Below, in pieces: positions 1 through 10,074 of a DNA stretch of 35,143 nucleotides (within the stretch, counting starts at the first letter, position 1; the number at the start of each line of letters is the position of its first letter). The stretch spans positions 1-35,143 of the forward strand of contig JADNRY010000610.1 of assembly GCA_015501585.1 (NCBI GenBank), read 5' to 3'. The stretch is from Rhodocollybia butyracea (lineage: Eukaryota; Basidiomycota; Agaricomycetes; Agaricales; Omphalotaceae). The translations under genes were made by a program, and so were the position numbers. The notes under the pieces were generated by a model. That model was not told where the DNA came from. It searched no databases and saw nothing but the letters and a program-made list of their open reading frames with translations.

Positions 1-30
1 AGGATAAACCTTCCGAATAAATTATTATTG

Positions 31-451
31 GACTCAGACGCCCAGGTAATATGCCTTACCTGGGCATTGCTACTTATTCTCAAGTCGGATTCTCACTGAG
101 AATCCCCCTCAAGCACTACTCGAAAACTTCTGAGTCTGCGCGTTGAACATTTGGACATTTCTGAATCAAATCATGCTCTAGTGGTACGCCCCACTATCGT
201 TTGATTCAGACAAGTCCGAAAATCTGATGCGCCGCATCAATTTAAATCCCGTACTTGATGCGGGATCATTCTATGTTAAACCAAATTAAAAATGGTTTAG
301 ATGGTGATGATGTCATTACCATTTTCGATTCACATCCCTGATGTTAATCTGGTGGGGGAGGGTGTAACGCCTCCGCCTCTCCATAATCACCACTGACCGT
401 ATCCAGTGATACGGTCATCCTAGACGCCGCCGATAGACCAAATGGTCTATC
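31..451. repeat. Tiled array of short perfect inverted repeats (hairpin array)
   Basis: At least ten stem-loops follow one another with almost no unpaired spacer. Stems (left arm/right arm): 40-49/56-65 (10 bp), 87-95/97-105 (9 bp around one base), 161-170/200-209 (10 bp) enclosing 179-184/191-196, 225-231/233-239, 246-251/261-266, 277-283/293-299, 301-310/313-322 (one G-T), 332-336/340-344 inside 327-330/346-349, 357-361/370-374, 394-403/408-417 (10 bp) and 432-440/443-451 (9 bp). An outer 8-bp stem 31-38/129-136 encloses the first two. Some arms can pair two ways, for example 232-240 with 255-263. No open frame spans it. I do not recognise the element. It could be a structured RNA, a fold-back transposon end, or recombinogenic DNA. 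Confidence 0.75.
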
Positions 452-628
452 TTATCATTCTATTTATTATTAATTATATAATAAATCTGTTACTATAAGT
501 ATTGTACAATTACTTAAGAGTCTAGTTAGTCTTTTACACCGTCGTACACACAATAGTATCCTATTTGTCATGTTCACCGGTGTTCTTAAGGACTTTGCCC
601 ATAGGGCGCATTATGCCCATACACTTGC
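452..628. other. AT-rich spacer, nothing recognised
   Basis: The hairpin array gives way abruptly to very AT-rich sequence (about 455-520) and then to ordinary sequence up to the gamma-adaptin relic at 629. No reading frame, splice pattern or repeat is evident. Confidence 0.5.
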
Positions 629-765
629 CCGTCCAGGAACATTTGAAGCTAACTTACTACACCCAGTTTTAAGCCTCCAAGAATACAAGAAGTTCTCCAT
701 TGATAATCGATAAAGGTGTATGAGAGCTCTAGGGCTTTGCCGTCGCGAAGACAATGCGCTGAACA
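629..765 (-). pseudogene. Short relic of AP-1 gamma-adaptin gene (third copy)
   Basis: The sequence resembles 7389-7580, and through that the intact gamma-adaptin gene around 14085-14640. Shared landmarks are the stretch at 632-650, the cgtcgcgaagaca motif near 740-752 and the gctgaacag motif near 755-763. It lacks the same roughly 350 bp (exon 9 and intron 8 of the intact gene) that is missing from the 6055-7805 copy, plus some further bases. This suggests it descends from that decayed copy rather than directly from the gene. It is far too short and eroded to code for anything. Confidence 0.7.
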
Positions 766-840
766 GTGTATAAAATAGTCACATGCTCTCAAATAAGCGC
801 TGGAGCAGCGCTTACCTTGGAATCATTGTCCTTATGATCA

Positions 841-965
841 CACAGCGGGCAAGGACCGTGGCAGTTGATTTGCAACTGCCTTTAACGCAGTGGAACGGTG
901 TTGCCCTAGGCAGTGGCCGGCAAAGCATATAACCGGTCCATTGAGTTGTCGTAATGTAATGTAAA
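841..965 (+). repeat. Left terminal inverted repeat of the 841-2127 element
   Basis: Near-perfect inverted match to about 2004-2127 over the first 90 bases. The match continues more weakly through the taatgtaa motif near 954-964. Confidence 0.75.
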
Positions 966-2003
966 CTCCGATACGGAGCGCCCACGGGCGCTCCTTTACG
1001 ATCTTCGTATCCTTTCTCCGAGGGCTAGGTTCCCTTGTCCTTGCGGACTGCTGGTGTCCCTCAGGACACAACACGAAGCGAGGAAAACATCAAAAAGTTC
1101 CTACGTTAAATGTAATACAGCATGATGCCGGTCTTCAGATACAGAACCATTTTAAAGGGATCAATGCTTAGCTGGCAAGACATTGTCAGGCTGCTAAGTA
1201 CTGTCAAGTGTACGAACATAGAGACCTACCCTCAAGTTGAAACCAGTGACCACAAGTATCTTATGAACAACTGAGGGTCTTGAGAATAGCCTGAAAGAAA
1301 ATTATAGATAATAATTTAATATGAATAAAAACCTCTACTACTAATTGGCACAGTAACAGTAGCCTAGGCTACACTTTGACTAGTACATAGGCATCCTGTA
1401 AGCATCAAAAATGGGAAACATGTCAGTACATGCAAATTAGTATGGTCCTAGTACGTATGGTGGAAGTATAGTAATATCCCTGTGTGGGACCCCCTTCCAA
1501 CTCCCTTCCAGTCCACTTGCTAGTCCTGGTTGAGTCCTGGCATCTTTGAGAAATGCCTGAAACAGATACCTGAGAGATGCGATGTTCAAGACACCACTGA
1601 TGCGGTAGTATTGTAGTAGTAGTAGCAGTGTGAGCCAGATTATGGGTGCAACACCATCATAAGTGAATATTTTGAACATGGAAGACATGAGGATATGGCT
1701 CATATAGCACTTCTCAAACAAACTTAGGCTATGGCCAGCTTGTGGCCAGCAACAAATTACAAGTTGATTTTGGATTAATTACCAGCTTGGTTTACAGGGC
1801 GGGAAAAAATTAGAGCATGTAACCACACAAGCATTTACAAAATGACTGCCAGCTGCCCTTGGGGAATGTCAGCAGTAGAACATGTACAAGGGCAAAGTGC
1901 GTGAGCGGGAGACTGATTTACGTCGTTACAAATGCTAGCTATGATGTCATGCAATGTACGAGATGACCATGTGCGAGGTCATGACCAACTTTACATTACG
2001 AGG

Positions 2004-2127
2004 TACATTACGAAAGAACTGAATGAAAGAACCGGTTATATGCTTTGCCGGCCACTGCCTGGGGCAACACCTTTCCACTGCGTTAAACGCAGTTGCAGAT
2101 CAACTGCCACGGTCCTTGCCCGCTGTG
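2004..2127 (-). repeat. Right terminal inverted repeat of the 841-2127 element
   Basis: Reverse complement of the left end. It includes the shared ataaccggt and cactgcgttaaacgcag blocks with a few substitutions and small indels. Confidence 0.75.
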
Positions 2128-2130
2128 TCA

Positions 2131-2852
2131 TTTAGTTGGCGTTCCCAGCTGTGACGCGTTGATGAACTAAGGTTTGATGCGAGCCCTCCTTTTATAGAGT
2201 CTTTCTCTTCTTTTCTTTTTCTCCAATGCTTGGGCTTGCCGGAAAGTGGTTGTTACTGAAATCACCGAGTCATGTATAAAATATGCTCAAGAGAGGCCTT
2301 CGAAGGATTTTCCCTCTGGTGGATTCTGTCACCAAGTTCAATCCCATAAGACTTGTTCTCTCCCTTTGTATACTCCTCGTATACTCACAGTTCTCGTCTC
2401 TCCTCTTTTGAATCTCTAAGCGTTCCTCAGATGTTTGTTTCTCATGCCACCACTATCGCAGCCACGTCTGCAAGCTCCGTCCCTCTGTTGACCATTGAAT
2501 GTTCTCACTCATCAGCGCCGTGAGAGGCTGGAATTCATGGTGTGAGCCGTTCATTGTATTCTGTACTAAAACTATCACTAGGTATAGAAGGCAACCCCGC
2601 CAAGTTTTGTATTCAACCAGACACACATTGAGCAGCAATGTGATGTCCTTGCTTCCGCTGGGTCTCATCATCCCCTGGCTACATGGTGAGCAGAATCGAA
2701 CGGCCGGGTCATCACAAATAGCTCTTTGCTCAATATGATGGATCTCGCTGATCATTTGCATGGTGAAGGTATGTTTCGGTTTTTCTTTCCTTCTTTCTTG
2801 CTCGTTTGCAGTTACACAGTTAAAGTTATATATATATGATATACATCATATA
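2131..2852. other. Promoter-like stretch and possible 5' end of an unrecognised gene
   Basis: Just right of the transposon lies a TATA-like tataaaat (2275-2282) followed by pyrimidine-rich sequence and an ATG at 2430 (MFVSHATTIAA...). A donor-like gtgaga at 2519 and an acceptor-like ctatcactag ending at 2581 could join it to an exon reading to about 2739. The product would be under 100 residues with no recognisable domain, so I do not call it a gene. An AT dinucleotide-rich, partly palindromic stretch lies at 2828-2860. Confidence 0.3.
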
Positions 2853-3095
2853 TCATATAGAAAACTTTCCCTTTCCTACTCGAGTGTAATGCCCAACTTG
2901 AACTAAGTTATCAAGCTCAATTTCATCAACCCCGGCTCCTCCCCAGAACACCGTCAACCCACCCCCAAACATATATCTCCCCTCGTCAACTACCACAATG
3001 TGATAGCCCAATCGGGGAGACAGATGCGTCCTGACATTCTCTGGAAGCTCGTACGCGACGCCGTTGATTTCGCAATCTAAGAATCCAGTGCCGAA
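2853..3095 (-). CDS. Unrecognised exon, gene or gene remnant
   Basis: Reading leftwards from about 3095, 80 codons stay open up to a TGA at 2853-2855. The composition looks protein-like: an ELPENVRTHLSPRLGYHIVV segment, then a glycine-rich MFGGGLTVFWGGAG segment and an acidic DEIELDN tail. There is no ATG at the head, so it would be an internal or 3' exon. Upstream on the same strand (3100-3350) are short coding-like pieces (MAHKNKIGPRTYHN..., SLIQDKRLISSALMIAW) that could be earlier exons, but I cannot join them convincingly. I do not recognise the family. A decayed gene is as likely as a live one. Confidence 0.3.
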   Translation of the reverse strand, partial: FGTGFLDCEINGVAYELPENVRTHLSPRLGYHIVVVDEGRYMFGGGLTVFWGGAGVDEIELDNLVQVGHYTRVGKGKFSI

Positions 3096-4523
3096 TTATT
3101 CCGGACATACCAGGCTATCATCAGTGCGGAGGAGATGAGACGTTTGTCTTGTATCAAACTGTTCAGCGCATGATTGTTAATTATCGACAGTATATTGCAT
3201 ACAGCACAGGATGAGGTTCTGACTATATATCCTGATATGTACACTAAGTATGTATATCGCCAATCCAGCTGCGGAGGATGGGTTGGGACGATGAATGGTT
3301 CACGATTATGATAGGTGCGGGGTCCAATCTTATTCTTGTGAGCCATTTGATGGTTATCGAGGGTGGGCCATTATTTTCTTAGAAGATACTTGCTCGTACA
3401 GCATGTCTAACCCGTCATGCACGATATCCATCGTCACCGAAGCGTTGCAGATGTTCCCACTGAGAACCCATGCATCCCCGAAACCCCGGAACCAACGCGC
3501 AACAACTCCAAGCATTGACTGGCGGGCCTAACAGCACAGGGAACATGTTCGTCGCCCTGGCCAAATATCCCCCTGACCAAGGCTTTGGTCAAGGCTTTGG
3601 TGGTTTCGGCATTTGGAATGGGCACTTTTGATAGTGTGTTGAGTGCGAGTTTGGGGGAGGGGCAGAGTTTGTTGTGTTGGTTAATGAAGACTCTTAGACT
3701 CTGAGATGGCTCTAAGATGGCGGTTCAAGACTACTATTAGATCATTATCAAGGGTTGTAGTTACACATCATTTATATATATGTGTTTGTCCACAGCCTCG
3801 ATTGAGCAGCCCAGGACAAATATCCAACATGTTGGTGGTTTTGACACCTGTGGGGGCTTGAGCCTTGATTACGAGTACTTACAATTTGGGGTGTATTATT
3901 TATTTATGTGAATCATTCAAGGGATACTAAGTACTTAAGTACTGGAAGAGTTGAGGTGATACAGTCCAACAGACACCAATAAAGGGTCTCTTCCGCCTGG
4001 ATTCTAAACAAATCAGTTTATGATACTGTATCATCTTCTTTCTTTTAGATGGCTTTCAATCAAGCTTTCAGTTGTATATCATTGCTTCTGTCTGTGTGGC
4101 CGATTCTCAACAATATCAAGATCAAAGCTGATTGATTAAAGAGGGCTGGTACCATGCGGGCACAGATTGGTCGTCCTAGGCATACTGATTGTTGGAACTG
4201 TTGTTGGTTGCTAATCTGCAAACCTGGATTAAGTTATTGGACCGCTATGGGACCTTGTATGGAGCATTCTAGCGCCAGTATCCTTGCTTTGTTTAATTGT
4301 TTTCAAGGTGATGTTTATTGCTCAATCATTGCTATGGGAATAGCAACTGAATTAGCCTGCTCCAAACCGAAGTGATAATTTAGACTCGGTCACCTTGGGA
4401 TATTGCAAGGACATTGGATTGTCCTTGATTGTTTATCAAACTATCTGATAAAATCTTGGGTTACGACAGTATTTATTTTTGCAAACGGCCCCACGTATTA
4501 TGTAAATCCTTGGGCTTTGCGAG
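3096..4523. other. No supported gene; weak coding-like traces
   Basis: On the minus strand, 3434-3625 is open (MPIPNAETTKALTKALVRGI...), but it contains a GACCAAGGCTTTG tandem duplication near 3575-3600 and has no recognisable domain. On the plus strand, 4150-4375 has hydrophobic runs in different frames (for example LVVLGILIVGTVVGC), which could be the wreck of a paralogue of the 7-TM gene that follows. Nothing here is firm. Confidence 0.3.
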
Positions 4524-4530
4524 TATAAAA
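4524..4530 (+). promoter_or_regulatory. TATA box of the 7-TM gene
   Basis: TATAAAA lies 78-84 bp upstream of the ATG at 4608, a normal spacing for a fungal TATA element. Confidence 0.5.
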
Positions 4531-4607
4531 CTAGAGAGAAGCAACGACATTGGCAGGCCATTGCTCTATCCTAGCCAAGTTGTGGTTCAGCACATTGACT
4601 TCTTTGT

Positions 4608-5847
4608 ATGACACCAGCAGAGCAAGAACAAATTTTTACTGCTGGATTCAACTGCTATAACAATGTAGTTGAGGTCATGGTTTTCACACTTGCTATTGGT
4701 ATCTACTACTCGAATGCAGGTTGAGACCTTGACATACTCATATCATTTTATGTAGGAATTGCTACACTGGGGATACTCATTGTCATACAGCTGCTACGGT
4801 ATAAGTGTTTGCTGGAGTGTTTCCTAATATTTCTGTGCCAAGTGACTAAATTCTGATTAGAGTCAAAACATGGAGAGAACCCAAAGCAATGCAGCTTCTG
4901 TGCTGCATAGTTCTTTGGTTTCTTTTGATCGGGCAAACCATCCCTGCACCCTTTGTAGTTTTTGGTCAAATAAAACTCAACATTGAGAAGGAGATCCCAA
5001 CTACTACATCACCAGATCTCAGTTTGAACATTATTAACAATATCCAGATGGTTTTAAACTCAGTAACGGTGAGATTAAGGCATACTTGTTGGCTAAATAA
5101 TTTACCTGGATATCAGGTTTTGCCTGGTGACCTTTTAATCTGCTGGAGAGCTTGGGTCTTATTACCCTATGACATATTTTGGCGGTTTGTGCTCATAATG
5201 ATCATGATCTGCAACATGGGTATGTATTACAATTTTCAATTCTTGAGGTGTTCATGACCGATTTTTTGCCCATTTGTGCACAGGGCTCAGAATTGCAGAC
5301 TTAATTTTTGATATTGAATGGCCTCAACTCCTTCCCAGACCTGTTCTGGACATAGTTTCCATGGCTGTTTCATTGATAGTAAACATGATAGCAACATCAC
5401 TAATTGGGTGGAAAGCTTGGTAAGAATATCTGGTATCAGTTTGTAACTTTAACCAAATTTTAACTTAGGGCCCATTACAGAACAATGAGAGAAGTGTCAG
5501 TTTGGAGGAAAAGTCATGTTCAAAAAATTTTATTTTTCTTGATTGAATCTGGGGCAGTTTTTCTGGTTATTCAGTTGTTCTCATTGATTGGACTGGTCCT
5601 TGGAGTGTCTTCACCACAAGCGGGAAAAAGTCTGGAAACCATTCTCTTGGTTGCTGACACTAGTCAGTTTTTGTGGGAGGCTTCAGCAGTAAGTCTGTTT
5701 TCATTTTGTCTTGTCCAGAACACCTTAATTAAAATCTCTCAGGCACTTTATCCAATTGCCATAATTATTTTGATCCACTCAGACCAGTCGCCTATTGTAG
5801 AAACGCTTCATCTAACTGCTCAACTCCCAACTCTCAGTTCTCCATAG
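4608..5847 (+). CDS. Seven-transmembrane protein of a basidiomycete-specific family
   Basis: Seven exons join in frame: 4608-4719, 4756-4798, 4861-5068, 5117-5219, 5284-5419, 5469-5688 and 5743-5847. They give 308 residues (MTPAEQEQIFTAG...). All six introns are GT-AG; the first is only 36 bp. Seven hydrophobic segments are visible: VVEVMVFTLAIGIYY plus IATLGILIVIQLL; LLCCIVLWFLLIGQ; NIINNIQMVLNSVTVLPG; FWRFVLIMIMICN; ILDIVSMAVSLIVNMIATSL; ILFFLIESGAVFLVIQLFSL; and ALYPIAIIILIHS. Short motifs such as DLLICWRAWVL after TM3 and LIESGAVFL in TM6 recur in a large, functionally uncharacterised family of agaric membrane proteins (remembered, not searched). The topology resembles a receptor, but ligand and signalling are unknown. 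There is no signal peptide. The start codon is set by the TATA box and by the first open exon. It appears intact. Confidence 0.8.
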
Positions 5848-6054
5848 AGCATGATGTTCAGATGTGTTGAAGTTACTGTGTAGCATAATATCTCTTGCTT
5901 TGTCGCTATTATTTATTTATGGATGACTTATATAATTTCTCCATCAGCCTCCTTGTTGTCTGCAGCCAAATTAATTGGTTTGTCGACCTATGTATCAATG
6001 ACTCCATAACTGCTAGCCTCTGCCAGAGTTTTAAACTTGTGCCGACTCCCACAA

Positions 6055-7805
6055 TAGTCGCAACGGCAGCGCCTCGCATATGCCTTCAGGCTGTACCTTT
6101 GCGCTTGGGAGATGTCTATTCACGCAACCTGAGCAGAGTGGACAATTTGACCTTCACACTTCCAGAGCCGATGAATCAACGATATAGATCCTTTCAAATT
6201 TACAAACTCAAAAACCAGCAATATGAATAACCATACTACGCTCCTCCGGCTAAGCTTGGCGGAAATCCTACAAAGTCGACTTGGTCCGGGCCGTTCAAGG
6301 AATACACTATACGGAGGCGCAAGCGTACAAGGCTCTATTGGAGCAAGATTATCAAAAACAGTCTTTAGAAGAAACACAGTGAGACTGACTCCCACTGGTG
6401 CAATGACCCTTATCTAGAGTTTCCGGAGCGACATCTGGATTAGACATTGGTAGTATTTGCAGTTGATGAGACTAGGACACGATTGAATCATGAATCATTG
6501 CCAGAACACTCTCAGGATAAAACTTCCGGCACAAAACCCGATATAGTGATGATATTAGTAAGATTCCAGGCTTTAGGCAGGCCGCCTGCCGCAGGGCTTG
6601 CGTCCCAAGCCGCGGTTCCAAAGGTCAGTCTACCACCCTCTTATCATACGCGGTAAGACGAGAGGCTGGGGGTGCGGTAGGTGTGGGAGTGGGGATTGAG
6701 GAAGATAGAATGCGGGGAGAGGATTCGACGACATCGTTTGGAGGTGGTGAGGCTACGAAACGGGAGCCGGGGATGGAGCCGCTAGTGCAATTGACGAACT
6801 GTTACCAAATAGACCAAGAATATCATCAGTTGAGTTGAGAATTGAGGGGTGGGCTAGTGGTGCCGGTAGAAGCTGGGGACGACGTCTGGCCAGAAGATCC
6901 GAAGATGTCCGGAAGGAGGTCCTGTTGGATCCCCAAGGTAGGACCATTCGCGGTTGGGAATGAAACATTATCGACCATCGCTACCAGAAAGATCACCGCC
7001 TGAGCTGGGCCTAATCGGCTTATTTTCACCGACTACGAGAAGACGATGAACAGATGGTGAAACAAAATGATACAGTCGACCTACCAACACCCATTGCAGT
7101 CGCCTTTAGTTCAGGGTGCGGCATACGCTCCAACACATGTTCCCTAGGTTGGCCCAAATTGAATAGACTGGCAAAACGCTGCTGTAATTCGAGCTCTGGA
7201 GTTGAAGCGTATTGCGCCAGTACTTCGGTCCTGCTGGGCGACATTTGTGGTCGATCTGGGAGAAATCTTGGTGATTGAAGCAAGGACGCATTGACAGGAA
7301 AGATAGTTGACATACGAGCCGAGGATGGAGCTCGGAGAGCAGGAGGCCAAGAATTTCCTTATCGGTGATCTGAAAGAGCTCAGAACACCCGTACAGGAAC
7401 ATTTGAAGCTAGCTTACACTCAGTTTGAAGTTTTCATCGACATCAGCAACCTCCAAGAGTTCCAGAAGTTCTCTAATAAGAATGGGGACATTTTACACAT
7501 TGATAAGGGCGCATGAAAGCGTCGTCGTATAGAAATGTCGCCATCGCGAAGACAGTCCAGAATGATGTTCCGATGACGCTGAACGGTATTGGTATCGATA
7601 GAAACGACTTTTTTGAGGGTATTATTAGCGACGTAGCTGTGATCGCGGTCAGCACCGTATGGATATAGATTGAAGGAGAGTACCGAATCTTTAAGCTTTG
7701 CTGCTTAAGAACTTTCCAATCGCCATGACGCGTAAACCAGTTGATATTGAGAACACAAAGAGCAGTCTCATCACAGGGCTAAAGAGAGTTGACAACAATC
7801 TTCGT
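6055..7805 (-). pseudogene. Duplicated, rearranged copy of the AP-1 gamma-adaptin 3' half
   Basis: This region aligns by eye with about 12697-14850 of the intact gene, in the same orientation, including introns and 3' flank. It is therefore a DNA-level duplication and not a retrocopy. It starts with the 3' flank (6114-6240 against 12749-12862), then the last exon (about 6240-6345). The hinge/ear exon follows with deletions and a roughly 140-bp inverted block (6503-6642). Then come the exon encoding the ITDKEIL segment (about 7060-7370) and, after a 354-bp deletion at about 7412-7420, parts of exons 8 and 7. Stops and indels occur in every block. The duplicated part includes the ear (cargo-accessory binding) region but not the complete trunk. 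No intact product is possible. Confidence 0.9.
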
Positions 7806-7990
7806 GGTAGTCGTTGCGCACGACCGTTTACGTCAAATTACGTGTTTACCTACATATCTTACCTACATATCTTATCAAGGAGCGTTCACGTGCTCAAGCA
7901 ACTTTTGCTCATGTCGCTTGCATACGCGACCGGGCATATCACCTTGGCGTCTACCCACACGCCACATTCGTCCGTCGCGACGCATACCGA

Positions 7991-9467
7991 ATGCCTAGCA
8001 AGCTGCCACATTGGCGTCTCGGAGTTGCTTGGATTTCCAGCAGCCTTCAAAACGCTGCGCCCACCACGCCGCACAAGTCCAGTACCAACCACGGAACTCA
8101 GCCTGTCTCCCAGCTGGACCTCGAATCCAAATACATAATGCGGGACATAATTGGCGGACAGGCCTGGAGTTTTCCTCCCAAAGAGCTTTCACGGATCCTC
8201 TCAGCGAAGAGTCGAAAACCGGAAGCTCTATCATATCGGCCCGAGACTATCGACCAGATGGTCCACTACGATTGTGTTGGTAGACTTGAAACTGAACTAC
8301 GCACCGCTACCAGTCGTTTTCACGGCCTAATGAGAACTTATCGCTCTGAGCAAGGCTCCTATCACGAATTGGCTGAATTCTTGAATGCGGGAATTAACTC
8401 GATTGTGGATCAGCTCCCCACTTCCCTCTGCAGGCCTCTCAACTTTCATATTCGGGAGAAGACAATAAATGATGGCATAGACCGCGCGGCACCGCTCTGC
8501 CCAGATCCAGCTGGCGTGCTTGAAAACGCCCCACTGCTCGATCTTTTTTGGAGTTCGAGGGGTCCAAACGATTGCCACATGATTCTTCCAGTCGAAGTTG
8601 AAGGCTCCTGACCTAAATTAGTAGCACAGGCTGCTACGTATGCGAGATGCCTATTCAACGCCAGCCCACATCGGTTATTTTCAGTGATTCTTGTGCACAA
8701 CTACAAAACAGGGCAGGCTCGGTTCCTTATTTTCCACCGCGGAGGGCTGACGACTTCTGATCCATTGGATCTCACCACTCGAGTAGGAACGAAGGATTTC
8801 CTCCGCCTGATGTTCTCTCTATTTACCTGGAGAACACCTGAGGATGCTGGTTTTCCATCTTGGTACAATGGCTCACGAATGTCTCTCCCTGGGGCGGTGG
8901 CGCTTGGCCTCCTCCCTGCCAGGTCAACATCGACTCTGTCTTGCACCAGAGAACTTGTGTTCGTGGTCGTGCTCCTCAAATATATATTGTCATCTCCAGT
9001 GATACTCCTGCACCTGTGTCAGAGACCACAGGAACTCGGCGGTTCTCAAAACAGAAAGCATCACAAGACTCCGCGAAAGGTTAGTATTAACCCTCCTGTG
9101 CTCTAATCTCACTTGTCGCCTACAGCCTCCCGAGTGTCTGAATTGGACGCATCAGAAATTGCAAAAGGTTAGTAATTGGGACTCTTTCATGCTCTCTCTC
9201 CAAGCTCGCTTGTCATCTGCAGTCCTGACTATCGTCGTTTCCAAACCGCGCGTCGTGACTGATCAACTGAAAGACGTGAAGCCTACAGTCTATTGGTTAC
9301 CGATGACTCCTCCTGTACTAACCAACAACTCACATGTGGTCAAAACTACAAATCATCTTCTGCTTCCACCTCCTGATGATACAGATCGGGCCTCTTGGTC
9401 AGAGCTTTGGGAATCGCCAAAAGAAGAACCAGAATACCGTTCTCTTTTGTGTCACGTTGTAACAAAG
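7991..9467 (+). pseudogene. FunK1-type fungal protein kinase, N-terminal part, disabled
   Basis: FunK1 kinases (Pfam Pkinase_fungal) are an expanded family in mushroom-forming fungi. The N-terminal extension is recognisable here: the MRDIIGGQAWSFPPKELSRI head, a VDQLPTSLCRPL segment, LPVEVEGS, then PKLVAQAATYARCLF and the FHRGGLTTSDPLDL block. Reading is interrupted by an in-frame TGA at 8609-8611 between LPVEVEGS and PKLVAQ, and by a frameshift near 8885-8900, after which the frame reads QVNIDSVLHQRTCVRGRAPQ. Two introns remain clean (9080-9125, 9168-9222). The piece ends at a donor-like gttagt after 9467. The kinase N-lobe that should follow is absent. The C-terminal lobe appears 2 kb downstream at 11531. 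The start at 7991 (MPSKLPHWRLG) is the best guess. Confidence 0.8.
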
Positions 9468-10074
9468 TTAGTAACCGTCATATTCACGTGATCGCCATTT
9501 GGGGTCAGTTAAAACCTTTACTTCGGGAGTTCACGCGTTCACGCGTTGACTGGCGGTGTGGCCTAATATGGCACAGGGAACGACTACAGACAATTAGCTC
9601 CAACATTCTCGCCTGGGATTCTCAAGTTTTCTCCTCAGTCGACTTGGGCCCTCGAGTCGGATCGACTCCAAGATCGACTCTCAAGATCCTACACAACATG
9701 CGCAGTTTCTCTACTATCAAACATTCTCTCGAATCAAGTCTGTTGTTTAAATGTACTTCTCTTGTCTGTTGCCACTGGGCGTCTTGTTTTATTTCACGTT
9801 ATAGGGAGATTTTGGCGCGCGCCGAAGCTTTGACCATCGGAATTCCCCCCAAAGGAAATTACAGAGTGCCACTCCAGTACCTTCTCTGTAAAAGGGAAAA
9901 AAACCGACCTTCGTCCATTCGCACACCAATCGACGTCGCAGTCAAAGTGAATAAAAGTCCGCCAAAATATGCGCTTCCCCTCATCAGCTACGCGCCCTCC
10001 CTCCTATCGGATACAAAGTCTACCATCTGTTCTGCGTCTTCCAAAAGTTCTGCCGCCACTCATCCTTGTCAAAA
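9468..10074. other. Upstream region of the C2H2 gene; no gene supported
   Basis: Contains a perfect TCACGTGA palindrome at 9484-9491, a duplicated TTCACGCG (9529-9544) and a gcgcgcgc-rich spot near 9813-9822. Open frames here lack splice logic and domain character. It presumably holds the promoter of the zinc-finger gene. Confidence 0.4.

Larger units (their letters stand above)
841..2127. mobile_element. Non-autonomous DNA transposon with long TIRs and TCA target duplication
   Basis: The sequence beginning CACAGCGGGCAAGGACC at 841 recurs as an inverted copy ending at 2127. The two ends stay alignable for about 120 bp. The three bases just outside are TCA on both sides (838-840 and 2128-2130), as expected of a target-site duplication. 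The 1.05-kb interior has only short open frames, and I see no transposase domain, so the element would depend on an enzyme supplied elsewhere. CAC-initial termini with a 3-bp duplication are typical of the CACTA (CMC) superfamily, but that assignment is inference from the ends only. The internal sequence contains a short ggccagc duplication near 1731-1750. Confidence 0.75.

Noticed and set aside
31..451. Hammerhead ribozyme in the hairpin array
   Set aside because: CTGATG occurs twice, but the required CUGANGA followed by a stem and GAAA is not present on either strand.
1437..1721. Minus-strand 94-codon frame inside the 841-2127 element
   Set aside because: No transposase motif, ordinary composition, and the element interior looks non-coding.
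7886..8700. Minus-strand frames opposite the FunK1 piece
   Set aside because: Shadow frames of a recognised kinase on the plus strand.
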